From NCBI GenBank assembly GCA_003156235.1, contig PMGP01000357.1, positions 1 through 21,823 of the forward strand: a DNA stretch of 21,823 nucleotides, given 5' to 3'. This DNA comes from Acidobacteriaceae bacterium (GTDB lineage Bacteria > Acidobacteriota > Terriglobia > Terriglobales > Acidobacteriaceae). Below are positions 1 to 6,631 of the stretch, piece by piece; the first letter of the stretch is position 1; each line of letters begins with the position of its first letter. The position numbers were made by a program, and so were the translations under genes. The notes beneath the pieces were generated by a model. That model did not search any database, had not been told where the DNA came from, and saw only the letters and a list, made by a program, of their open reading frames with translations.

Positions 1-42
1 CAATCCCAGGTCTCAAAATCGACTCTTGGGTTCCCGGCTTCA

Positions 43-594
43 TCAATGCGTCGCAACCGCTACATGGGCGGCGTGCTGGACGAAGAGCACGAGACCAGCC
101 AAGGCCCCCCCGGCTACACCGACGGAGAACGCCCAGCCGACGAATGCGTATTTTCGCTTCGCAATCGATGACAGGATGAATAGGTGATCCGATATGGCGC
201 TCGTCTTTCCCAGCAGCGACAGATCGTGGATGGCACGGGTGAACTGCAGCATACTTCCGTGCCCGGCTATTGAACCCCAAAAAATGAAACCCACGCTCGT
301 TTTGTTCCACAAGCGGGGCTGAATTGCCGCAACGCTAAGGCCCAGCGACACCACCAGAAGGAGCAAAGACGCGAATCCCAACCATTGAAGATTGGACCAA
401 AGGCGAGGTCTCGCAAGAAGGATGGAATCAAAAAGGGACGATGCAATTAGACCTCCAATCAGCGCTGTTGCTGCGCCGGCGATGAAGCCCGCCTTCGTAT
501 CCGCAAACCTGATGTATTCATTCGTGTACTTGTGTACTTCCCAGAGGAAGTTGCTGGTTGATTCATTTGTATCGAGACAACGGTCATCGTTCAC
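43..594 (-). CDS. pycTM: Pycsar transmembrane effector (PycTM, DUF5706-like)
   Basis: A 183-residue membrane protein. Residues 24-36 (TNEYIRFADTKAG) match the signature of Pycsar effector proteins of the DUF5706/PycTM type, in which an N-terminal helix leads into the first membrane segment. Hydrophobic segments lie at about 36-55, 68-91 and 149-172, and the motif GFIFWGSIAG at 102-111 is also typical of the family. In characterised Pycsar systems the effector senses a cyclic pyrimidine nucleotide (cCMP or cUMP) and damages the inner membrane, stopping phage growth by abortive infection. The gene lies 13 bp behind the cyclase on the same strand, so the two almost certainly form one operon. The family call rests on motif recognition and on the neighbour. 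I see no frameshift or truncation. Confidence 0.87.
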   Translation of the reverse strand: MNDDRCLDTNESTSNFLWEVHKYTNEYIRFADTKAGFIAGAATALIGGLIASSLFDSILLARPRLWSNLQWLGFASLLLLVVSLGLSVAAIQPRLWNKTSVGFIFWGSIAGHGSMLQFTRAIHDLSLLGKTSAISDHLFILSSIAKRKYAFVGWAFSVGVAGGALAGLVLFVQHAAHVAVATH

Positions 595-607
595 GCGATT
601 CTCCTAT

Positions 608-1615
608 TCACAGGCGACCCATGAGACCGAGAGCGCCGAGAGACGCCCAATACAATGGATTGGGAGCCCGATATGTCAGCTCCCAGGCAGGGTACGCAGC
701 TCCAGAACCGCTTGCTACGAATCCGGGCACGGCACCGATTTGCTTCGTCTCTCTTTTCCAATCGTCCGGTAGAAGGCTTTGCGTGTAATTTCCGATCACA
801 ATTCCACCTTCCTTCATCAGTGACATCATTTTGCAGGCGACGTTTGCTGTGGTCCCGATTGCGACAAGGCTGCGATGGTCCCCACCGTAAACCCCAACAT
901 TGGCGATTGTGACGAGGCCCGCCTCTATTCCGACTCGGAATTTGACCTGTGGAAGTCCCATTCCTGCCAACCGTGGCGAGATGACATAGTCGTTATAAGA
1001 GTGCATTGTCACGGCGGCTTCCACGGCGCGCTTAGCGCTTTCGGGTTGGGATGATTCCTTGAAATACGCCATCAACCCGTCGCCTGTATTCTTCTCGAAT
1101 TCTCCATTATGCATCTTTACGACCTGCAGCATCTCGGCCATGAAGAGATTGAGCAGTTTGAGAACATTGTCCTGCTGTTCATCGCTTTCATTGGGGATCT
1201 GCGAGAACTTGCATATATCGAGGAACAACACCGTCAGCGGCATCCGCCTCGCATCTCCAATTGGAAGAACATCATCGGACGGAACGACGCGACCGACTTT
1301 GACAGGCAGGACGTTACGCAGCTTATCGACACGCTTCTCAAACCGCGCTATCGCCTCTTGAAGTTGCGAATAGTTGGTCTTAGCTGGCTGGTCGGGCTTG
1401 GGTGTGATCGGAATGAGCCCGGTACTCAGTCCGGAGGTCGATCCCACGGACAACAGTGAACCATATAGGCTAAGGTTAGAAGGCACCGAATTCGATCCTT
1501 CAAGTGCGGTCATGCCGGCTAACAAGTTCCAGGAATTGTTTGCATTGTTGACTGCCAAAAGAACCTCCCTCCCCGGAGACCCAAGGTCCAAAGCCCTTCC
1601 CTCTATTGTAGGCAC
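608..1615 (-). CDS. pycC: Pycsar-type class III nucleotide (pyrimidine) cyclase
   Basis: A 335-residue protein. Its C-terminal two thirds form a class III adenylate/guanylate cyclase domain (about 120-300). Metal-binding aspartates are visible in LFLDICKFS (D133) and NTGDGLMAYF (D179), followed by the FRVGIEAG strand (227-233) and the VAIGTTANVACKM helix (251-263). The purine-specifying Asp normally found in the GDxVN motif is Thr255 here, which argues against an ordinary adenylate cyclase. N258 is kept, but the transition-state Arg four residues later is Lys262. Pycsar cyclases make cCMP or cUMP on phage infection; which one is made cannot be told here. Residues 1-80 are of low complexity and do not resemble a known sensor domain. 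The start is GTG with no clear ribosome binding site; an in-frame stop lies just upstream, and ATG codons further in could be used instead. The effector gene follows 13 bp downstream. Confidence 0.85.
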   Translation of the reverse strand: MPTIEGRALDLGSPGREVLLAVNNANNSWNLLAGMTALEGSNSVPSNLSLYGSLLSVGSTSGLSTGLIPITPKPDQPAKTNYSQLQEAIARFEKRVDKLRNVLPVKVGRVVPSDDVLPIGDARRMPLTVLFLDICKFSQIPNESDEQQDNVLKLLNLFMAEMLQVVKMHNGEFEKNTGDGLMAYFKESSQPESAKRAVEAAVTMHSYNDYVISPRLAGMGLPQVKFRVGIEAGLVTIANVGVYGGDHRSLVAIGTTANVACKMMSLMKEGGIVIGNYTQSLLPDDWKRETKQIGAVPGFVASGSGAAYPAWELTYRAPNPLYWASLGALGLMGRL

Positions 1616-2056
1616 AACAATGATTTAGTTATCCGTGGAAAAACGGTACTAAATGTATGCCCAAGAGAAGGACATAGCAGGGAATGACAGGCACGACGTT
1701 CATTCCGACTCGCCAGTAATAAGTGCGATTGTCTCAACCCAGGAGACTCGACACACTTGATGCAAAAGATTCATACTCTGTGTTTTAGGGGTTCTAGCTG
1801 AGATAGATCCTCGAATGTCGCCAAGGCTCCGCCGATCAGCTTCCGCAGAATTCTGGGTTTACGCAAACAGCCCAATGCGCTCATTCAGCTTGGCTTATTT
1901 GCCAAAGGTCGGATTGGTATTGGTAAACGCCGCAGGGTCGAGCCATCGGAGTTTAAGCCTTACAGGGCTTCTCCGGAGACTGAAATCGGCGGGAACCAAC
2001 ACCGTTTCACCTCAATGGAATGCTCGAAACATTCAGGAGCAACTTACCCGCACCAT
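1616..2056. other. Intergenic stretch between cyclase and ATPase genes
   Basis: This 441-bp stretch lies between two minus-strand genes. It should contain the promoter of the cyclase operon, but I found no convincing -35/-10 pair. A plus-strand frame stays open to a TAG at 2075-2077 but lacks a start and resembles no family I know. It could be decayed coding sequence. Confidence 0.4.
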
Positions 2057-3262
2057 TTATGGCAGTTGGCTCAGTAGCGTCCGCGCCGGCACAACCGTAG
2101 GACGTTGCTTTTTGAAGCAGTCCGCAGCCACATACGGCAGGTTCATCACTGTCTGGAAGGCGTGAGGCGCTCCAATCTGCGCCTGGAAGTGTCCGAGTGA
2201 CGGCGACAGCGTGGTATCGCTCAGCTTCACCTCGACAAGAAACCACGGCTTGCGGTCCCGCACCACCAGGAAATCCACCTCGCGTTTCTGCTTGTCGCGC
2301 AGATAGCGCAACTCGAAGCTGCCAAAGCCCAGATCGGTCCAGGTCTCCACGGCCTTCAACAGGTGGCAGGCGACAAAGGTCTCGGCGTGTGCGCCATCGT
2401 CCGCCACGCCGCTCCAATCGCGCAGAAACCACTTTGGCTCTTTGCGCAGCGCCTTGGTCACATTGGCAAACCACGGCCGGACCACGAATCCATAGTGCAT
2501 CCGCGTCAGCAGATCGATCCAGCGCCGCACCGTATCCACCGTGACCTGGATCTCGGTCGCCAAGTTCGAGTAGATTAGTTGCTGTCCCGAGTGCTCAGCC
2601 AGCAATTGCATTAGCATCTCGATGCTGCCCAAGTCCCTGATCGATGCAACCTCGCGCAAGTCTTCGCGGGAAAGCTGCTCCTGGCGAAGCGTCCGCCAGC
2701 GGCGCGTAAAACGGAGCTCGCGGCGCAGAAACGGCTCAGGGAATCCGCCATGCTTCCACAGCGCATCCCAATCTTCGGCCGCCACCTCCGCGGGGGCATG
2801 GATCGCGCCTTTCGGCACTTCCGTGCGCAGACACTCGCCCACACTCCACGGGTGCATTCTGTACAGCATGTACCGGCCCATCAGGCTGTCGCCGCCGCGG
2901 CGGTAGATGTCCATGCGCGAACTGCCCGTCACCAGAAGATGCGCCCGCTCGCCATAGGTGTCGAAGAAGCCCTTGATTAGCGTCTTCCACTTGGCGAACT
3001 TGTGCAGCTCATCCAGCACGGCGAAAGGCAGCTGCTCCCGCAACTGGTCCAGCCCGAGCGCTTCAGCCAGAGCACTCGGCCCGCGCAGCAAGATGCGCCG
3101 GTCGTCGAGGTTGTCCCAGTTGAAGTAGGCATCTCCCAGTGAACGGCTAACCCATGTTTTGCCCACCTGGCGCGGGCCGGTCACAAAAGCCATCTGGCGG
3201 TTCCGCTCGAAGTGCTCCCTCAGGATTGCCGTATAAACGCGCGCTCGATCCATAAAAACCAT
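2057..3262 (-). CDS. AAA-family ATPase with DUF4143 domain
   Basis: A 401-residue member of the AAA_14/DUF4143 family. Walker A is GPRQVGKT (29-36), Walker B is AVLDELHK (81-88, D84/E85), and a sensor-like VTGSS follows at 111-115. A winged-helix-like middle section (about 200-265) precedes a C-terminal DUF4143 part with a PD-(D/E)xK-type core: REVDFLVV (D330) and FLVEVKLS (E344, K346). Proteins of this family are common on mobile and defence islands, but their biochemical role is poorly known. The ATG at 3262 has its GAGAGA directly adjacent, whereas the in-frame ATG at 3253 sits about 9 nt from it, so the true start may be 3253. A 12-bp inverted repeat lies just upstream. The gene stands alone, not in an obvious operon with the cyclase. 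Confidence 0.85.
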   Translation of the reverse strand: MVFMDRARVYTAILREHFERNRQMAFVTGPRQVGKTWVSRSLGDAYFNWDNLDDRRILLRGPSALAEALGLDQLREQLPFAVLDELHKFAKWKTLIKGFFDTYGERAHLLVTGSSRMDIYRRGGDSLMGRYMLYRMHPWSVGECLRTEVPKGAIHAPAEVAAEDWDALWKHGGFPEPFLRRELRFTRRWRTLRQEQLSREDLREVASIRDLGSIEMLMQLLAEHSGQQLIYSNLATEIQVTVDTVRRWIDLLTRMHYGFVVRPWFANVTKALRKEPKWFLRDWSGVADDGAHAETFVACHLLKAVETWTDLGFGSFELRYLRDKQKREVDFLVVRDRKPWFLVEVKLSDTTLSPSLGHFQAQIGAPHAFQTVMNLPYVAADCFKKQRPTVVPARTLLSQLP

Positions 3263-3268
3263 TCTCTC

Positions 3269-3306
3269 ATGAATCGTAAAATAGTTCAGACCAATTTACG
3301 ATTCAT
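3269..3306. promoter_or_regulatory. 12-bp perfect inverted repeat upstream of the ATPase gene
   Basis: The arms ATGAATCGTAAA (3269-3280) and TTTACGATTCAT (3295-3306) are perfect inverted copies separated by 14 bp. The repeat starts 7 bp upstream of the ATPase start codon. Its position and symmetry suggest a protein-binding operator or a hairpin in the 5' leader. There is no T-tract, so it is not a terminator. Confidence 0.5.
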
Positions 3307-3352
3307 CGCATTTTGGTCCACATGGCGGAGCAGAAGAAGAATGAAAAAAGAC

Positions 3353-3416
3353 TGTGGGAACTTTTGTGGGTAGACTGCTTCAAAAAAGCGGGTAATTATG
3401 GGTAGTACCCACAATT
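3353..3416. repeat. Cluster of TGTGGGTA-type repeats beside the attachment site
   Basis: TGTGGG occurs at 3353-3358. TTGTGGGTA at 3364-3372 is mirrored by TACCCACAA at 3406-3414. The second arm is itself part of a near-perfect palindrome: AATTATGGGTA (3394-3404) and TACCCACAATT (3406-3416), with one mismatch around a single central base. The cluster lies about 90-150 bp inside the tRNA fragment, where integrase arm-type binding sites of integrative elements usually lie. That role is inference. Confidence 0.45.
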
Positions 3417-3502
3417 ACGTCGAAGCACAAAGTTCTCGCAAGCCTTTGAATCTAAGCAATATAGAGCAGTCATGAGCAATGCTGAAAAGCGCAAAATCCT
3501 AG

Positions 3503-3547
3503 CTGTTAACCGAAGGGTTGTAGGTTCGAGCCCTACCTGAGGAGCCA
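3503..3547 (+). pseudogene. 3' fragment of tRNA-Asn(GUU): island attachment site
   Basis: The fragment begins with the anticodon loop CTGTTAA (anticodon GTT). It continues through a variable loop, a T arm (GTAGG, TTCGAGC, CCTAC), the acceptor strand CTGAGGA and an encoded CCA end. The five bases before the loop (CCTAG) do not pair with the following CCGAA, and no D arm or 5' acceptor strand exists upstream, so only the 3' half is present. Tyrosine integrases often recombine in the anticodon loop and leave such a displaced 3' fragment at the far end of the island. The intact tRNA-Asn copy should lie to the left of the window, placing 1-3502 inside the island. Confidence 0.8.
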
Positions 3548-3575
3548 GAAACACAATAATATCAATAAGATGCGA

Positions 3576-3605
3576 GGAAGCCAAATCGGCTTCCATTTTT
3601 ATTTT
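3576..3605 (+). terminator. Rho-independent terminator of the tRNA-Asn transcription unit
   Basis: The 7-bp perfect stem GGAAGCC/GGCTTCC (3576-3582 and 3588-3594) has a 5-nt loop and is followed by ATTTTTATTTT. It lies 28 bp after the tRNA fragment on the same strand, so it is probably the original terminator of the tRNA-Asn gene. Confidence 0.75.
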
Positions 3606-4004
3606 GGGCGAGTGGCTGTTTTGGTAGCTGTTGGCCAAAAATAAATTTGTGCACGAAGGAAAAGTTTGGCCCCGCCATCCCCGGCGCTCTCCGAAAGCAA
3701 AATATTTTGCGCGAGGCCCAGAGGCAATCAAGACCTCCAGCGAGGTTGCGCCGCACTGGACGTTTGCCGCTCACCCTCCCGAGCCCGCCAGCCTCCGCCA
3801 CTGTCAAAGAGGCAGACGGTCTCGCACCCAGGCCCCCCGCTCACCCCGGCGTCCGCAGTGAAGCGGATGATTCCGGGGAATGCCCCGACAGCATCCGTGA
3901 GGAATTCCTGAGTGGGATGGGGATTTTCCAACAGCCGAGAATCCCTGCCGGCGATATCGGCGTTTTTCAGGACAAATGAAACGGGGGCCGAATACCGCCT
4001 TCTT
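3606..4004. other. Intergenic stretch without recognisable genes
   Basis: About 400 bp between the tRNA terminator and the SgcJ/EcaC-like gene. Short open frames exist on both strands, but none has a ribosome binding site or protein-like composition. No strong repeats or further RNA genes are visible. It is presumably old chromosomal flank of the tRNA locus. Confidence 0.4.
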
Positions 4005-4514
4005 TCACTTCACTGGATTGGATCGTTGGGCCTCTTCAACAACTGTAGTGTTGTGGCCTTGAACGACCAGCCATGTCCCGTTGCGTTTGATGAAGACCTC
4101 GGTAAGTACATTGCGTGCGGGAGGCTCAACGTGACCAGATGGCGTGGTGAATCCGTCCGCTTTCTGAACGATCGTGGCCACAACGCAGCCGGGTGCGACA
4201 AGCCTCAACTCCGTGCTCTCCGGCTCATGTAATTGACGGTTCTTGAAAATGGTCTGGTGAAAAGCTTCGTGGGCTTTGTAGACCTGTTCCTTCCCCTTCC
4301 ACTGCATGCCAACGACGTTCACCCACTCCACGTCATCGGCCATGTAGCTCACGAACGCCTGCATATTGTGCCGGTTCCAGGCATCATCCATCCCCTTGAG
4401 AGCCGCGCGGATTTGAACCGCATCTTGCTCCGGAAGCGAAGCTACCTGTCCAACGCCCGTAGTGGAGATCATCATGGTCACCGCCAATGTGGTTGCAGCA
4501 AGAAATCGAAGCAT
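4005..4514 (-). CDS. Secreted SgcJ/EcaC-family (DUF4440/SnoaL-like) protein
   Basis: A 169-residue protein with an N-terminal signal-like segment (about 1-22, hydrophobic LAATTLAVTMMIST) and a SnoaL/NTF2-like fold of the SgcJ/EcaC type. Typical features are the first helix IRAALKGMDDAWNRHN (35-50), then FVSYMADDVEWVNVVG (54-69), and a C-terminal strand pair with TWLVVQGHNTTV. The family is common in Acidobacteria and other soil bacteria, but its substrate is mostly unknown; the name oxidoreductase in databases is nominal. The gene lies 62 bp behind an AraC-type regulator on the same strand and may be its target or be co-transcribed with it. Confidence 0.8.
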   Translation of the reverse strand: MLRFLAATTLAVTMMISTTGVGQVASLPEQDAVQIRAALKGMDDAWNRHNMQAFVSYMADDVEWVNVVGMQWKGKEQVYKAHEAFHQTIFKNRQLHEPESTELRLVAPGCVVATIVQKADGFTTPSGHVEPPARNVLTEVFIKRNGTWLVVQGHNTTVVEEAQRSNPVK

Positions 4515-4576
4515 ACGTCACCTATGTCGGCTTCTGACTTGAAGATCAGACCCGTGCACATCTCCATGGTAGGTCC

Positions 4577-5470
4577 TTAGCAAGGTCGGCGATAGGACAA
4601 ATGCGACATCCCATCTCCGATGGAAGAGGGTAGCGATCGATGCTGGAGACGCCTGAAACCGACCGGGGTTTCTCCCGTGAGTGCACGAAAATCCCGCACC
4701 ATATGGGATTGGTCAAAATACCCTGCAGCGAGCGCGAGCGCGGACCAGTCTGGGGCGGACTCCCTCTGGCCCATCCGCAAGGCCGCTTGCAGCCGCACTA
4801 TCCGTGAGAACAGCTTTGGACTGAGCCCGACGTGATCCTCAAAGATGCGTTCGATCTGGCGCACGCTTCTGCCATGCCGTTTCGCGAGTTCCGACACCGG
4901 CAGGGCTCCGCGGTAGAACAACAGAGAGTGAGCAATTCTGGCTGTAAGATGCCCGGCGGTTGCTGTCCTGCTGGAGATAAGTCTTTGCAACAGAAAATGC
5001 TCAGCAGTGGACCGCCAATGATGGATTGGCGCCACTGCAAGCTTCTCTTCGAGTTCACAGACCGAGGAACCGATCACGACTTCGGCACTCTGGGCTAAGT
5101 TGGCGATAGAACGGGCGGGTATCTGAAAGAGGGAGTAAAAGCCCGTTGGCGTGAACCCTATATGAAAAACCTTGATAGCCCCCGTATGGATGATGTCTTC
5201 TCGCCGCCTCGCATGCGGCCCTACAAGTACCACCCGAGGAGCTAGATGAATCGCACCGGATGCGACGTTGATCACGCGGAACTGGTCCTCGAGATAGAAC
5301 TCAAGAAAGCAGTCGTTCCGCGCCGGGAGCGGATGGTACTTCTGATTGCTGCCCATGGAGGCCGTTCGAATAGCAAAATGATCGACGAATGTGCGCAACC
5401 GGGCAATCGGTCTCCAAGACCGGAGTTGCATCGCCGACTCAAGATGATCGCCTGCGCCTGAATTCTGCAT
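4577..5470 (-). CDS. AraC-family transcriptional regulator
   Basis: A 297-residue regulator. The N-terminal part (about 15-135) resembles the DUF6597-type ligand-binding domain found in many AraC proteins, with the PxARxDCFLEFYL-like strand near 49-60. The C-terminal AraC DNA-binding domain (about 188-276) has two helix-turn-helix motifs: the first around LPVSELAKRHGRSVRQIERI (190-209), the second around ALALAAGYFDQSHMVRDFRA (244-263), followed by the usual GxTPxxF end (GETPVGF). The ATG at 5470 has only a weak AAGTAGA upstream; M14 is an alternative start. The SgcJ/EcaC-like gene follows downstream. The effector molecule is unknown. Confidence 0.85.
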   Translation of the reverse strand: MQNSGAGDHLESAMQLRSWRPIARLRTFVDHFAIRTASMGSNQKYHPLPARNDCFLEFYLEDQFRVINVASGAIHLAPRVVLVGPHARRREDIIHTGAIKVFHIGFTPTGFYSLFQIPARSIANLAQSAEVVIGSSVCELEEKLAVAPIHHWRSTAEHFLLQRLISSRTATAGHLTARIAHSLLFYRGALPVSELAKRHGRSVRQIERIFEDHVGLSPKLFSRIVRLQAALRMGQRESAPDWSALALAAGYFDQSHMVRDFRALTGETPVGFRRLQHRSLPSSIGDGMSHLSYRRPC

Positions 5471-5744
5471 TCTACTTAACGGTCAGATTATCATCTTCTA
5501 TGAGTTTGAAGCTGTTACCTGACGGGACAGTATCGAGAAGTCCTAGTGTTCATCGAAATTCGCGACAAGAATGTCGGATGTTTCCACCCCCTATTCGCTC
5601 AAGTGAAATCGGGAGGGACTGCAAGTTCTTGACGCGCCCGTGGATTGCCATGTAACCGCCTGCTCTCCCAATGAAATGTCACCACCCGCTCTCTTTCCAA
5701 AGTGTCACCGTTCGGTTACTATTTCGATGTGCAGGAGTGGAGGT

Positions 5745-6056
5745 GTGCAGGATGCGTATCCGAACCGCTACCGATTTGGGGTCTTCATACGGGAGCGCCG
5801 AACCAAGCTCGGGATGGATCAAGCTGCCTTGGCTCAGAAGGCCGGGACGAGCCGGAAGTGGCTTGTCGAAGTGGAGCAAGGGAAACCTGGAGCCGAAATC
5901 GGTCTCATCTTGCGCATACTGAAGAGTCTCGAAATATCTTTCGACGTGGAGGCGGATGCTCCGGTTGAAACTCCTGCGCAGGGCAAGTCGAAAGCGCCGG
6001 ACATCAACACCGTTCTGGACTCTTTGAAGAAGCGACCACTGAAGAAGCAGATATGA
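5745..6056 (+). CDS. hipB: HipB-like XRE-family antitoxin/regulator
   Basis: A small helix-turn-helix protein of the HipB type, with the DNA-binding core FGVFIRERRTKLGMDQAALA followed by QKAGTSRKWLVEVEQGK and a tail ending KKRPLKKQI. HipB normally binds HipA kinase and represses its own operon. I chose the GTG at 5745 because AGGAG (5733-5737) lies 7 nt upstream. An ATG at 5727 and one at 5640 are in frame, but the added residues are unlike HipB. Its stop overlaps the start of the hipA remnant (ATGA). Since hipA is broken, this is now an orphan antitoxin-like regulator. Confidence 0.75.
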   Translation: MQDAYPNRYRFGVFIRERRTKLGMDQAALAQKAGTSRKWLVEVEQGKPGAEIGLILRILKSLEISFDVEADAPVETPAQGKSKAPDINTVLDSLKKRPLKKQI

Positions 6057-6293
6057 CAAATCAACTGATAGCCCTGCTTGATGGCCGCGAAGTCGGTAAG
6101 GTTCACTACAAGAACGCCAGACTTTCATTCGTCTATAACGATGCCTGGAGGGCCGATCCCAATGCCTACCCCCAATCGCTTAGCGCCCTTAACGCGACGA
6201 ATGCGGTTCCACTTGCGCAACGATCTAGTTCTGGGCGCGTCAAAAGGCAAACGCTTGTCTTGCTCGCACTCAGGAGCCACTGTCGATCAATGA
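6053..6293 (+). pseudogene. hipA: Frameshifted, truncated hipA remnant
   Basis: The first 44 residues are a good HipA N-terminal subdomain (LIALLDGREVGKVHYKN, then LSFVYNDAWR, then YPQSLS). After about 6185 the expected continuation PLTRR appears in a different frame, so there is a frameshift. Nothing like the rest of the roughly 400-residue kinase, including its ATP-binding and catalytic motifs, follows in any frame. The original ATGA overlap with hipB is still intact, so the decay looks fairly recent. HipA would phosphorylate aminoacyl-tRNA synthetase; this remnant cannot. Confidence 0.7.
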
Positions 6294-6393
6294 CAGACTG
6301 CAACTCCACAGGATTCGCTCGCAGAAAAAATACCTCACAAGTCGAATCCTGTGAAAAGATGCATTTACTCAAGCAGACAGCGCAAGGGGTTGT

Positions 6394-6582
6394 TTAGTGA
6401 GAGTCGCCGTCATGATCAACGTCGCTGGTTTGAGATGCTTTCTGAGATTGAGGGCTTAAAGTCACCGTATCTGGCTGCAAAATGGCTGCGGATGACTGTG
6501 CTGGGTTGGGTGCTGAGAGCGCCTTCTGGCTTTGGGGCACACTCGCTTCAGGGGAAGTAGGACCTATCACTGACAGGCTCAT
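6394..6582 (-). CDS. Small hypothetical protein with Asp-rich C-terminus
   Basis: A 62-residue protein of low complexity, rich in Ser, Pro and Gln, ending in DVDHDGDSH, which looks like a DxDxDG calcium-binding loop. I do not recognise a named family. It is likely real because AGAGGTGATC, almost a full match to the 16S anti-Shine-Dalgarno, lies immediately before its ATG. It starts 49 bp behind the histidine-kinase stop on the same strand, so it may be the third gene of the two-component operon. It has no signal peptide. Confidence 0.55.
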   Translation of the reverse strand: MSLSVIGPTSPEASVPQSQKALSAPNPAQSSAAILQPDTVTLSPQSQKASQTSDVDHDGDSH

Positions 6583-6631
6583 GGATCACCTCTAAAATCA
6601 CTATCGGCCCGATATGCGGAAGTATTCAGGG

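Noticed and set aside
1815..2165. Plus-strand open frame of 116 codons
   Set aside because: No ribosome binding site, unnatural composition, and it overlaps the end of the convincing ATPase gene.
3396..3731. Minus-strand open frame of 111 codons containing VGLEPTTLRLTA
   Set aside because: That peptide is the antisense translation of the tRNA-Asn fragment and is a well-known annotation artefact.
5677..5709. Two TGTCACC copies upstream of hipB that recall insertion-sequence ends
   Set aside because: Only 7 bp each, with no transposase or matching inverted end nearby; too weak to call an IS remnant or operator.
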